From NCBI GenBank assembly GCA_902590705.1, contig CACIXU010000016.1:1-41902 (forward strand): DNA of 41,902 nucleotides, read 5' to 3'. This DNA comes from an uncultured Bacteroidota bacterium (GTDB taxonomy: Bacteria; Bacteroidota; Bacteroidia; Flavobacteriales; Flavobacteriaceae). Shown here piece by piece: positions 8,712 to 17,421 of the stretch. Position 1 is the first letter of the stretch. The number at the start of each line of letters is the position of its first letter. The translations under genes and the position numbers were made by a program. The notes below the pieces were generated by a model. It worked only from the letters and a program-made list of their open reading frames with translations, was not told where the DNA came from and did no database searches.

Positions 8712-9752
8712 ATGAAAAAAGTAGTTACATTTGGAGAAATTATGTTGAGGCTTTCACCCTCCAGTAACTTAAGATTCTCGCAAGCTAACAGTTTTGATGT
8801 CATTTATGGAGGAGGTGAATCTAATGTTGCTGTATCTCTTGCAAATTATGGTGTTCCGGTTGAATTTATTACAAGGTTGCCCAAAAATGATCTTGGAGCA
8901 TGTGCAATGATGGAGATGAGAAAAAGGGGAGTTGGAACAAAAAATATTGTATATGGAGGAGATCGCTTAGGAATTTACTTCTTAGAAACAGGTGCCGTAA
9001 GTAGAGGAAGTAAAGTTATATATGACCGTGCTCACTCTTCCATGGCTGAAATAAATGCTGGAATTGTTGATTGGGACTCTGCTCTAGAAGGCGTTGGTTG
9101 GTTCCATTGGACAGGGATTACTCCTGCAATTTCTCAAGGAGCGGCAGATGCTTGCTTGGAGGCAGTTAAAATTGCAAGTGATAAGGGAATAACAGTCTCT
9201 ACAGACCTTAATTATCGTGCAAAATTATGGAAATATGGAAAACCCTCAGAACCTATTATGACTGAGCTTACTTCCTATTGCGACGTTATATTAGGTAATG
9301 AAGAAGATGCTGAAAAACACTTTGGTATTAAACCTGAGGGATTAGATATCACTACACAAGGAGATCAAGTTAAGGCAGAAGCATTTCAGTCTGTTTGTGA
9401 GCAAATGATGAAAAAGTTTCCAAAGGCGAAAAAGGTAATTACTACCTTGAGAGGCTCTATTTCAGCCTCCCATAATACATGGGCTGGAATTTTATACGAC
9501 GGAACAAATATTTATAGCAGTCCTGAATATCAAATTACTCACATCGTAGATCGAGTTGGAGGAGGAGACTCTTTTATGGGTGGGTTGATTTATGGTTTAT
9601 TAAAATATTCTGATGATGACCAAAATGCGCTTAACTTTGCAGTGGCAGCCTCTTGCTTAAAGCATACTATTAAAGGGGATGCCAATTTAGTTACTGTTGA
9701 AGAAGTAGAAAAACTAATGGGTGGCGATGCCAGTGGCCGAGTCGCTAGATAA
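8712..9752 (+). CDS. kdgK: 2-keto-3-deoxygluconate kinase
   Basis: A 346-residue PfkB-family sugar kinase that phosphorylates KDG to 2-keto-3-deoxy-6-phosphogluconate (KDPG). It has YGGGESNVAVSLANYG at residues 32-47 and the PfkB signature DRVGGGDSF at 280-288, with Asp286 as the expected catalytic base. An in-frame TTG at 8709 would add one residue, but ATG 8712 is the natural start. It begins 9 bp after the DUF4861 gene and is followed by the aldolase. The kinase-aldolase pair is the classical exit of the KDG pathway. Confidence 0.95.
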   Translation: MKKVVTFGEIMLRLSPSSNLRFSQANSFDVIYGGGESNVAVSLANYGVPVEFITRLPKNDLGACAMMEMRKRGVGTKNIVYGGDRLGIYFLETGAVSRGSKVIYDRAHSSMAEINAGIVDWDSALEGVGWFHWTGITPAISQGAADACLEAVKIASDKGITVSTDLNYRAKLWKYGKPSEPIMTELTSYCDVILGNEEDAEKHFGIKPEGLDITTQGDQVKAEAFQSVCEQMMKKFPKAKKVITTLRGSISASHNTWAGILYDGTNIYSSPEYQITHIVDRVGGGDSFMGGLIYGLLKYSDDDQNALNFAVAASCLKHTIKGDANLVTVEEVEKLMGGDASGRVAR

Positions 9753-9759
9753 CTTAATT

Positions 9760-10428
9760 ATGGCAAAATTTACAAGATTAGAAGTAGCAATGAAAATGAT
9801 AGAGACTGGTATGGTTCCATTATTCTATCATGGTGATATTGAAGTCGCTAAAAAAACCTTAAAAGCGTGCTATCAAGGTGGTGCAAGATTATTAGAATTT
9901 ACGAGCAGGGGGGACTTTGCTCACCATATTTTTGAAGAGTTGAACAAGTATGTGCTAGCTGAACTTCCAGAAATGATTTTAGGAGTAGGATCAATTACCA
10001 ATGCTGCTGCTGCATCACTTTATATGCAATTGGGAGCTAATTTTATAGTTACTCCAGTTTTAAGAGAAGATATTGCTCAAGTATGTAATAGAAGAAAGGT
10101 TCTTTGGTCCGCAGGATGCGGCTCATTATCAGAAATTGCAAAGGCAGAGGAATTAGGTGGAGAAATAATTAAATTATTTCCTGGAAGCACCTATGGTCCA
10201 GATTTTGTTAAGGCGATTAAAGGACCTCAGCCATGGACAAGTATTATGCCAACAGGTGGAGTGAGCACCGAAGAGGATAACTTAAAATCCTGGTTTGACG
10301 CTGGTGTAGTTTGTGTAGGAATGGGGTCAAAATTAATATCCAAAGAAGTTTTGGCTAATCATGATTTTGAGGCCCTAGAAAATAGGGTTAAAATCACATT
10401 GGCATTAATTCAAAAATTAAAAAAATAA
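9760..10428 (+). CDS. kdgA: KDPG/KHG aldolase
   Basis: A 222-residue class I aldolase that splits KDPG into pyruvate and glyceraldehyde-3-phosphate. The catalytic Glu46 lies in LLEFTSRG and the Schiff-base Lys138 in IIKLFPGSTYGP. The phosphate-binding PTGGVS motif follows. A longer frame opens at a GTG (9721) inside kdgK, but ATG 9760, 7 bp after the kdgK stop, gives the normal family N-terminus and is chosen. It joins both uronate branches of the operon to central metabolism. Confidence 0.96.
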   Translation: MAKFTRLEVAMKMIETGMVPLFYHGDIEVAKKTLKACYQGGARLLEFTSRGDFAHHIFEELNKYVLAELPEMILGVGSITNAAAASLYMQLGANFIVTPVLREDIAQVCNRRKVLWSAGCGSLSEIAKAEELGGEIIKLFPGSTYGPDFVKAIKGPQPWTSIMPTGGVSTEEDNLKSWFDAGVVCVGMGSKLISKEVLANHDFEALENRVKITLALIQKLKK

Positions 10429-10429
10429 A

Positions 10430-11272
10430 ATGAACGATAACTATAGTGTTCGCTATGCAATAGGACCCCGAGAGACTAATCAAATGGGGACGAAAGCATT
10501 ACGAGATGAATTTTTGATTAATCAGGTTTTTGGAATTGATCAAATCAATTGGATTTACACCCATTATGATCGATACCTTGTCGGTGGGGTTATTCCAAAA
10601 AATACAGTGGTTAAATTAGAAACTATTGATCCTCTAAAAGCAAACTTTTTTCTTGAAAGACGTGAAATGGGTATCATTAATGTTGGTGGAAATGGCTCTG
10701 TTACTGCTGATGGCGTCAACTACATTCTAGGGTATAAAGAAGCACTTTACTTAGGTAGGGGAACAAAAGAAGTTTCTTTCTGTAGTAATGAGATTTCATC
10801 TCCAGCAAAGTTTTATATAAACTCAACCCCTGCTCATCAAGCATACCCTAGTAGAAAAGTAGGTAGAGATGAAGCAGAAATTGTAGACCTAGGAACATCT
10901 GAAACTGCAAATGCCCGAACCATCAGGAAACTGATAGTTAACAGTATTTTACCGACATGCCAGTTACAAATGGGAATGACTGAACTAAAGTCCGGTTCAG
11001 TATGGAATACAATGCCAGCTCATGTACATGATAGAAGGATGGAAGTTTATTTTTATTTTGAAGTTCCTGAGGATCAAGCTGTTTGTCATTTTATGGGAGC
11101 ACCAAATGAAACAAGACATATATGGATGGCAAATGAACAAGCGGTTATTTCACCCCCTTGGTCTATTCATGCTGGATCTGGGACATCGAACTACATATTT
11201 ATTTGGGGAATGGCAGGCGAAAATCTAGATTATGGAGATATGGACGGCTGTCCAATACCCAGTTTAAGATAA
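10430..11272 (+). CDS. kduI: 4-deoxy-L-threo-5-hexosulose-uronate ketol-isomerase
   Basis: A 280-residue cupin-fold enzyme that converts 5-keto-4-deoxyuronate (the rearranged unsaturated uronate from lyase products) to 3-deoxy-D-glycero-2,5-hexodiulosonate. The zinc ligands expected from E. coli KduI are present: His198 and His200 in PAHVHDRRMEVYFYF, Glu205, and His247 in WSIHAGSG. The family ending FIWGMAGENLDYGDMD is intact. It begins one base after the kdgA stop and is followed by kduD after 5 bp. Its presence implies that the cell receives delta-4,5-unsaturated uronates, hence a polysaccharide lyase outside the window. Confidence 0.97.
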   Translation: MNDNYSVRYAIGPRETNQMGTKALRDEFLINQVFGIDQINWIYTHYDRYLVGGVIPKNTVVKLETIDPLKANFFLERREMGIINVGGNGSVTADGVNYILGYKEALYLGRGTKEVSFCSNEISSPAKFYINSTPAHQAYPSRKVGRDEAEIVDLGTSETANARTIRKLIVNSILPTCQLQMGMTELKSGSVWNTMPAHVHDRRMEVYFYFEVPEDQAVCHFMGAPNETRHIWMANEQAVISPPWSIHAGSGTSNYIFIWGMAGENLDYGDMDGCPIPSLR

Positions 11273-11277
11273 AACAT

Positions 11278-12072
11278 ATGAGTACATCATTATTTGATTT
11301 AACTGGAAAGATTGCTTTGGTAACTGGTGCTACCCACGGACTAGGAATGGCAATGGCTAGAGGTATTGGAAGGGCAGGAGCCAAGGTAATTATTAATGGG
11401 AATAGCTCGCAACAGAAAATAGATAATGCAGTATCCGAATTTATCCAGGAGGGGATTGACGCCTATGGCTATCGTTTTGATGTAACTGACGAAAAATCTG
11501 TAATGGATTCTGTAGGTAAAATTGAATCGGAGGTTGGTCCAATTGATATTTTAGTAAATAACGCTGGCATTATAAAGCGAACACCACTGACTGATATGGC
11601 AGTCGAAGATTTTAAGGAAGTTATCAATGTAGATTTGATAAGTCCTTTTATTGTTTCAAAATCTGTAATTAAGGGAATGGTTGCAAGAAAATCAGGTAAA
11701 ATAATAAATATTTGTTCTATGATGAGTGAGTTGGGTAGAAACACCGTCGGTGCCTATGCTGCGGCAAAAGGCGGACTAAAAATGCTTACAAAAAATATGT
11801 GTGTTGAATGGGCAAGACATAACATACAAGTAAATGGAATAGGACCTGGTTATTTTGCAACAGAACAAACTAAACCTATCCGTGTTAATGGAAACCCTTT
11901 TAACGAGTTCATTGTTAATAGAACTCCATCAGGAGCATGGGGAGAACCAGATCAGCTTCAAGGAGCTGCTGTTTTTCTTAGTTCAAAGGCAAGTGATTTT
12001 GTAAATGGACAAATTATTTATGTTGACGGTGGAATCCTAGCAACAATTGGCAAACCCAACAATGAGGTTTGA
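11278..12072 (+). CDS. kduD: 2-deoxy-D-gluconate 3-dehydrogenase
   Basis: A 264-residue short-chain dehydrogenase that reduces 3-deoxy-D-glycero-2,5-hexodiulosonate to KDG with NADH. It has TGATHGLG at residues 16-23, NNAG at 94-97, and the triad Ser147, Tyr160, Lys164. The frame extends upstream into kduI, but ATG 11278, 5 bp after the kduI stop, gives the family start (LFDLTGKIALVTG) and is chosen. It is the last gene of the operon: the next gene, galM, converges from the other strand with 71 bp between the stops. No clear GC-rich terminator is visible in that gap. Confidence 0.94.
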   Translation: MSTSLFDLTGKIALVTGATHGLGMAMARGIGRAGAKVIINGNSSQQKIDNAVSEFIQEGIDAYGYRFDVTDEKSVMDSVGKIESEVGPIDILVNNAGIIKRTPLTDMAVEDFKEVINVDLISPFIVSKSVIKGMVARKSGKIINICSMMSELGRNTVGAYAAAKGGLKMLTKNMCVEWARHNIQVNGIGPGYFATEQTKPIRVNGNPFNEFIVNRTPSGAWGEPDQLQGAAVFLSSKASDFVNGQIIYVDGGILATIGKPNNEV

Positions 12073-12143
12073 ATTTATTTTATTTTACTAGCGATTACAG
12101 TATTTAATAAAAATTTATAGTCATTAATTTTAAACAGATTATT

Positions 12144-13280
12144 TTAATCAGCTACTGAAAATTTATAAATACTCTTTGTTTGGTATATGTCCCCTGGTAA
12201 AAGTATAATATTTGGAAAAGATAGTTGATTGGGTGAGTCCGGGAAATGCTGAGTTTCTAATGCAAATGACTCTCGGTATAAAAATTTCTTACCGTATTTA
12301 CCAATATCAGATCCATCCATAAAATTCCCCCCATAAAATTGAATACCGGGTTCCTCAGTGAATATATCCATTCTTCGTCCAGTTTTAGGGTCTATAACGT
12401 ATCCAGCTAAACTCATCTCTCTGTCATTCTCTTTGTTGAGAACAAAATTATGGTCGTAACCTCCACCATAGTTCATTTGAATATCTGTTTTTTGTTGGTT
12501 GAGATCTCTTCCTATGGTTTTCGGTATCCTAAAATCAAAAGGTGTCCCCTCGACAGACCTATTTTCACCAAGTGGAATTAGAGTTTCATCGACTGGTGTG
12601 AAGTGGTCTGCATTTAGCCTTAGGAGGTGGTCGTTGATTGTTCCACTTGCTTCTCCAGCAAGATTAAAAAAAGCGTGATTGGTTAAATTAACCGGTGTTG
12701 ATTTATCTGTTGTCGCCTTGTAGGAGATCAATAGTTCGTTTTCATTGTTTAGAGAATATTTTACCTGCACATCCAGATTTCCTGGATAGCCCATTTCACC
12801 ATCCTTTGAAAAGTAGCTCATGGAGATGGAGGATTGATCGAATGCTTTTACTTCCCAAACCTGATTATGAAACCCCTCTGGCCCACCATGTAGGTGATTT
12901 TCGTTGTTATTGATTGGTAAACTATAAGTTTTACTATCCAATGTGAATTTACCTTTGGCTATACGATTTCCAACTCTTCCAATCAAGGCACCGTGATAAG
13001 TGCCATTTGCGCTAAGGTAATCGTCAATACTTTTGAAGCCTAAAACCACATCACCCATTTGGCCATTGCGATCAGGTGTAAGGAGGCTAACAATTCTACC
13101 ACCATAGTTGGTTATGTAAACTTTGATTTTATCATTTTTTAAGAGGTAAAGATTCGTGACCTTACCATCAATAGTCTTTTGGAAATCAGATGCGTTCAAA
13201 ATAAATTCTTCTTTTGAATTATAAGTGCAAAATACAAACAAAAATAAAAGGGAGATTATTGATAATCGATTAAAGTTCAT
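12144..13280 (-). CDS. galM: Aldose 1-epimerase, exported lipoprotein
   Basis: A 378-residue mutarotase. The leader ends FLFVFC (Cys18), a slightly atypical lipobox, so a periplasmic lipoprotein is likely. The active-site segments are NHLHGGPEGFHNQVW (His129/His131), TNHAFFNL (His202), GGYDHNFVL, and FALETQHFPDSPN (Glu341, the expected general base). It interconverts alpha and beta anomers of a hexose such as galactose. It lies 22 bp downstream of the GH2 gene on the same strand, so it most likely equilibrates the beta-anomeric sugar that the GH2 enzyme releases (inference). Confidence 0.93.
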   Translation of the reverse strand: MNFNRLSIISLLFLFVFCTYNSKEEFILNASDFQKTIDGKVTNLYLLKNDKIKVYITNYGGRIVSLLTPDRNGQMGDVVLGFKSIDDYLSANGTYHGALIGRVGNRIAKGKFTLDSKTYSLPINNNENHLHGGPEGFHNQVWEVKAFDQSSISMSYFSKDGEMGYPGNLDVQVKYSLNNENELLISYKATTDKSTPVNLTNHAFFNLAGEASGTINDHLLRLNADHFTPVDETLIPLGENRSVEGTPFDFRIPKTIGRDLNQQKTDIQMNYGGGYDHNFVLNKENDREMSLAGYVIDPKTGRRMDIFTEEPGIQFYGGNFMDGSDIGKYGKKFLYRESFALETQHFPDSPNQLSFPNIILLPGDIYQTKSIYKFSVAD

Positions 13281-13302
13281 TGGTTATTGTTTGGTTGAGT
13301 TT

Positions 13303-15177
13303 TTATTCTCTATAAAGAGGTGAATGCATTTCATTTAAAATCTTTACAGGAATCTTAATTACCTCTCTATCATATGTCATTAGCCCATTGAGTTCTCCTT
13401 CAACATCAGTCGTTTGAGTATAAACCGCTCCTGAAAGACCATTTTTTTTCATGTCAATTATTTGATTAAACTTACATAAATAATTACTAGCTAGGTCATC
13501 TTTAGTCATTGCACTTTGGTATTTTTTTGTTAGTTTCATGGAGTGATCCTCAATTTTTAGTCCAATTCCTCCAAATTCGCCTATTACCGTTGCTTGATTT
13601 AAATTTACCGGATCTCTCAAATTTAAAGATGGGGGCCTTATTAACTCTACTTCATAGGTGTGAATGTCATAAATGTCTCCGCAGTTTCTTAAAGACCATC
13701 CACTAGTTGGGATAACTAATCTCGAAGGATCTAATCCTTTAACTAAATCACTAATTCTGCAGGTATCGTATTGTCCCCAACCTTCGTTAAATGGAACCCA
13801 AACAACAATACTTGGCGAATTAAAGTGAATATTAATCATTTTTCTTAGCTCCGTTTCAAATTGAATAGATTCAGCAATATTTTTATATAAATCCTCATCA
13901 TTTCTTCCCACATTTTGCAATGGTGTATGATACTTATTGTCTCGCTTCTTTGTTGATGGCCCATTAATTTTTTTAACCATTTTTCCTCCAGATGGCATGT
14001 CTTGCCAGACTAAAATTCCTAACCTATCACAATGAAAATACCATCGATCAGGTTCAATTTTCACATGTTTACGAATCATATTAAAGCCCATGGCTTTAGT
14101 TATTTCAATGTCGTAACGCATCGCCTCATCAGATGGAGGAGTTAAAAGACCACCAGGCCACCACCCTTGGTCCAAAGTTCCATAATGAAAAAGTGGTTTA
14201 TTATTTAAAAATAAATATTTAGCACCATTATGATCCCCAAGACTAATTTTTCGCATTCCGAAATAGCTATTAACCTGATCAATTATTTTTCCTTTGGGGT
14301 TTGTTAAAGTTAGCTTAAGGTCATAAATATTTGGATTATTGGGAGACCATAATTTTGGGTCTTTTATTTCTAGTTCTATTGAATTGTTGGCAGAAACTGA
14401 TCCCTCTACAATTTTTGATTTATTTTTATATACTGAGGCTTTCACTTTGTATCCACTTCGAAGGGCTTCATTTCCAAATGGAATAATTTTTACTGTTCCT
14501 TTATCAATATCAGTAGTTATTTTTACTTCCCCTAAATATGCTTCTTCCGACACTGCTTCCAACCAAACTGTTTGCCAAATTCCACTAACTGGTGTGTACA
14601 TGATTCCACTTGGGTTGTATCTTTGCTTACCTCTAAGTTGTGAGCTTAAATTCGTGGCATCTTTCACTGAGACGACTAATTCCTGACCATTTTCCTGGAT
14701 CAAGTAATCAGTAATATCAAATGAAAAACGATCAAATCCTCCCTTATGGGACCCAACAAAAATATCATTTAACCATACATTAGTGTCATGATCAACCGCC
14801 TCAAAATTCAATAAAATCCTTTTACCCTTCCATTCACTTGGTATGATGAATTTTTTTCTGTACCACATTTTGTCTTCTGGGGTAATACTTTTTCCTACAC
14901 CTGATAACGCAGATTCAAAACTAAATGGAACTAAAATCTTACCCTCATAGCTTTTTGGTTTTGGTTGATTTGGTTTAAGTATTACATAATCCCACATTCC
15001 ATTGAGATTTTTCCATGTTGATCTTTCAAATTGTGGTCTGGGGTATTCCTGCCAGACATTTTCTGGAGTTACTTCCTTCGCCCACCGGCTCATGATTTTT
15101 CCATCGAGAGGTTGCCATTCTTGACAAAAAGAATTAAGTACCACGAGAAAAGCAAGAGGTAAAAAGTTTGGTTTCAT
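13303..15177 (-). CDS. Glycoside hydrolase family 2
   Basis: A 624-residue secreted glycosidase with a signal peptide (hydrophobic residues 7-18). It has the GH2 layout: a jelly-roll sugar-binding domain (about 45-205, including DTNVWLND), an Ig-like domain (about 210-310), and a TIM barrel. The acid/base Glu465 is in PFNEGWGQYD and the nucleophile is most likely Glu534 in IGEFGG. GH2 enzymes are retaining beta-galactosidases, beta-glucuronidases, beta-mannosidases and others; the specificity cannot be read here. It is compact for the family. galM follows 22 bp downstream. Given the uronate operon across the convergent boundary, beta-glucuronidase or beta-galactosidase are the leading options. 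Confidence 0.92.
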   Translation of the reverse strand: MKPNFLPLAFLVVLNSFCQEWQPLDGKIMSRWAKEVTPENVWQEYPRPQFERSTWKNLNGMWDYVILKPNQPKPKSYEGKILVPFSFESALSGVGKSITPEDKMWYRKKFIIPSEWKGKRILLNFEAVDHDTNVWLNDIFVGSHKGGFDRFSFDITDYLIQENGQELVVSVKDATNLSSQLRGKQRYNPSGIMYTPVSGIWQTVWLEAVSEEAYLGEVKITTDIDKGTVKIIPFGNEALRSGYKVKASVYKNKSKIVEGSVSANNSIELEIKDPKLWSPNNPNIYDLKLTLTNPKGKIIDQVNSYFGMRKISLGDHNGAKYLFLNNKPLFHYGTLDQGWWPGGLLTPPSDEAMRYDIEITKAMGFNMIRKHVKIEPDRWYFHCDRLGILVWQDMPSGGKMVKKINGPSTKKRDNKYHTPLQNVGRNDEDLYKNIAESIQFETELRKMINIHFNSPSIVVWVPFNEGWGQYDTCRISDLVKGLDPSRLVIPTSGWSLRNCGDIYDIHTYEVELIRPPSLNLRDPVNLNQATVIGEFGGIGLKIEDHSMKLTKKYQSAMTKDDLASNYLCKFNQIIDMKKNGLSGAVYTQTTDVEGELNGLMTYDREVIKIPVKILNEMHSPLYRE

Positions 15178-15276
15178 ATTACTATATTTTCATCTGAAAT
15201 ATATGAACTCTTAATGACTTATTAAAATTAGCAAGATAAACTTAGAGGTTTTAATTATACTTTAAAAATGGTTATA

Positions 15277-15307
15277 TTGTTATAAAAACAACAAACAGTA
15301 AATTTTG
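15277..15307 (+). promoter_or_regulatory. Possible Bacteroidota-type promoter
   Basis: In the divergent gap before the propeller gene, TTG (15277-15279) is followed after 19 bp by TAAATTTTG (15299-15307). This resembles the Bacteroidota sigma-ABfr elements TTTG and TAnnTTTG, although the -7-like element has one extra base. It lies about 37 bp upstream of ATG 15344, a sensible distance. The match is imperfect and the region is AT-rich, so it is only a candidate. Confidence 0.3.
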
Positions 15308-15343
15308 CTCAAAAGTGAAATTACCACAGCAAATTTGACTAAA

Positions 15344-16390
15344 ATGAATAGTAGAAGAAGTTTTATTAAAAAAGCTGCTTTAGCATCAGGTTTAGCAGTC
15401 AGTTCAATTCAGCCAATATTTGGAATTATATCTAGAAAAAGAGACGAAAATCCAATTATTGGGCATGGTACTCACAAATATAAAGTTGATAAAAATTGGG
15501 GAGTACAAGACCCCAGTCAGTTTCCAGTTAAGGACTGTCATGAGATGGTGATGGATAAAAATCAAAGACTAATAATGACTACTACTCACCCTAAGAATAA
15601 CATATTAATTTATGACAGATCAGGAAAAATTTTAAATACTTGGGGTACAGATTATCCTGGAGCTCATGGGCTTACCATAGTTGAAGAAGGCGGAGAGGAG
15701 TTCTTGTTTATCACAGACCCCAAATCCAGAAAGGTTTGTAAAACTAACTTAAAAGGGGAATTATTAATGACTTTTAATAAACCCATTGAAATTCCTGAAT
15801 ATCAAAATTCAAAAAAATTTAAACCTACTGAAACCGCTATAGCCCCAAATGGAGACATTTATATTGCCGATGGTTATGGAATGGATTTTATCATTCAATA
15901 TGATTCAAAAGGTAATTATATTCGACATTTTGGTGGACATGGTAAAGGCAAGGATAAGTTTGAGTGCTGTCACGGCATTACAGTGGATAAAAGAGACAGT
16001 AACAACCCAACACTTTTAATTACTTCCAGAAGTGCAAATGAATTTAAGCGATTTACTATGGATGGTCAGCACATTGAAACTATAAAATTACCTGGATGTT
16101 ATATTTGTAGACCCGTAATAAAGGATGATTTAATCTATTTTGCAGTTATAATAACCAATAATTGGGATACATACGATGGAATGATAGCAGTTTTGGATAA
16201 AAACAATAAGGTTATTTCCTTTCCTGGGGGCAATAAACCCAATTATCTTGACGGCAAATTGGTTCCTCCTGTTTATGATAATATGACGTTTTTTAATCCA
16301 CACGATGTTTGTTTGGATAATGAAGAAAACATTTATGTTCCTCAATGGAACTCAAATAAAACTTATCCTTTAAAGCTTGAGAGGGTTTAA
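15344..16390 (+). CDS. Tat-exported NHL-type six-bladed beta-propeller protein
   Basis: A 348-residue protein starting at ATG 15344; an in-frame TTG 13 codons upstream would only lengthen the leader. The N-terminus has a twin-arginine signal (SRRSFIKKAA followed by a hydrophobic stretch). The body shows repeated NHL-like blades, for example ILIYDRSGKILNTWG, APNGDIYIADGYG, IIQYDSKGNYIRHFGG and NPHDVCLDNEENIYVPQW. The fold is shared with peptidyl-hydroxyglycine amidating lyases and with many uncharacterised sugar-locus proteins. It is the first gene of a + run with DUF1080, GH109-like and Gfo/Idh genes. Tat export suggests a folded or cofactor-containing protein. Its activity is unknown; a lyase or a scaffold or binding role is possible. 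Confidence 0.8.
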   Translation: MNSRRSFIKKAALASGLAVSSIQPIFGIISRKRDENPIIGHGTHKYKVDKNWGVQDPSQFPVKDCHEMVMDKNQRLIMTTTHPKNNILIYDRSGKILNTWGTDYPGAHGLTIVEEGGEEFLFITDPKSRKVCKTNLKGELLMTFNKPIEIPEYQNSKKFKPTETAIAPNGDIYIADGYGMDFIIQYDSKGNYIRHFGGHGKGKDKFECCHGITVDKRDSNNPTLLITSRSANEFKRFTMDGQHIETIKLPGCYICRPVIKDDLIYFAVIITNNWDTYDGMIAVLDKNNKVISFPGGNKPNYLDGKLVPPVYDNMTFFNPHDVCLDNEENIYVPQWNSNKTYPLKLERV

Positions 16391-16409
16391 TCTAAAGAAA
16401 TATATACTC

Positions 16410-17102
16410 ATGAAAAATTTTTATTTAATTATAGTTTTAATGTCACTTTATGCTTGTCAAGAGAAAGAGATTAGATTATTTAATTCCAATGACCTTGATG
16501 GATGGGTCAACTATGGAGGTGGTAAATTTTATGTTGAAGATGGTTGTATTGTTGCGGAATCCATTTATGAATTGCCAAATACATTTTTACATACTGAAAA
16601 AAAATACAAAGATTTTATCCTAGAATTCGATGTTAAATTAGATACAGTTTTAAACTCAGGGGTTCAAATAAGGAGTAACATTTATAAAAAACAAACTACT
16701 ACAGATAGATGGGGAGGGCTTTTTGACAAGGAAGGAAATAAATTGATTATGAAACGTACTTGGATGGCTGGAAGGTTTTGGGGGTATCAAATAGAAATTG
16801 ACCCAACTAGTCGCTCATGGAGTGGAGCCATCTATGAAGAAGGAGGTAGAGGATTTCTTCATACTCCTGGAATAAATGAAAAGGTTAAGGCTGCTTTTAA
16901 ACCATTGCAATGGAATCATTTTAAAGTTTACGTTAAGGGAGACCACATCCAGTCATGGATAAATGACGTAATGATAGCCGATGTATATGATAACTTAACT
17001 ACGGATGGTTACATTGCCTTGCAATTGCATGGAATTGGACAGAATTCTTTGAAGGTAAATAAGAAGATTCGTTGGAAAAATTTAATATTGAAAGTTCTAT
17101 AA
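16410..17102 (+). CDS. DUF1080 lipoprotein (3-keto-disaccharide hydrolase family)
   Basis: A 230-residue lipoprotein starting at ATG 16410 with lipobox LYAC. A TTG start upstream would overlap the previous gene and is rejected. The rest is a concanavalin-like DUF1080 domain (PF06439): LFNSNDLDGWVNYGGG at the start, DFILEFDVKL and NSGVQIRSN in the core, and GYIALQLHG near the end. Family members cleave glycosidic bonds of sugars already oxidised to a ketone at C3. Its neighbours include two exported oxidoreductases that could make that ketone. It begins 19 bp after the propeller gene. It is a paralogue of the gene at 18831. Confidence 0.88.
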   Translation: MKNFYLIIVLMSLYACQEKEIRLFNSNDLDGWVNYGGGKFYVEDGCIVAESIYELPNTFLHTEKKYKDFILEFDVKLDTVLNSGVQIRSNIYKKQTTTDRWGGLFDKEGNKLIMKRTWMAGRFWGYQIEIDPTSRSWSGAIYEEGGRGFLHTPGINEKVKAAFKPLQWNHFKVYVKGDHIQSWINDVMIADVYDNLTTDGYIALQLHGIGQNSLKVNKKIRWKNLILKVL

Positions 17103-17113
17103 ATACTGATTAA

Positions 17114-17332
17114 TTGGATAGATTTTTTTCTGCTTTTCTTGGGATATTTTTAATAATTGGATGCGAAGAAAATTTAAAAAAGGATAATGATTGTTTAGGT
17201 CCATTAAAAAGCATTGCGTGTACTAAAGAGTATGCTCCTGTGTGTGGATGTGACAACAAGACTTATTCAAACGACTGTGTTGCCGAGTCTTTTGGTCTTA
17301 TGATGTGGGAAGAGGGAGCCTGTTCACAATAA
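17114..17332 (+). CDS. Kazal-type protease inhibitor lipoprotein
   Basis: A 72-residue protein with lipobox LIIGC followed by a short linker and one Kazal domain. The six cysteines follow the family order: NDC, IAC, the APVCGC pair, SNDC and GAC, with the CGCDNKTYSNDC core. The only usable start is TTG at 17114, because an in-frame stop (TAA 17111-17113) lies immediately before it and the next Met is deep inside the domain. It sits 11 bp after the DUF1080 gene on the same strand. Kazal domains block serine proteases. A role in protecting surface or periplasmic enzymes from proteases is plausible but untested. Confidence 0.85.
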   Translation: MDRFFSAFLGIFLIIGCEENLKKDNDCLGPLKSIACTKEYAPVCGCDNKTYSNDCVAESFGLMMWEEGACSQ

Positions 17333-17421
17333 TTTAATTATAATTTAGTGACATTTTTAATATTTTATTATAATCTCAAAAAAAATTTATAATTAGTTAA
17401 CTTATTAAAACCTCGATTTTA

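Noticed and set aside
9721-9759. A GTG start for kdgA inside kdgK
   Set aside because: ATG 9760 follows the kdgK stop by 7 bp and gives the normal aldolase N-terminus.
11158-11277. A 40-residue N-terminal extension of kduD reading into kduI
   Set aside because: It overlaps the end of kduI in another frame; ATG 11278 gives the standard KduD start.
12073-12143. A terminator between the convergent kduD and galM genes
   Set aside because: No stem with a clear loop and T-run could be found by eye.
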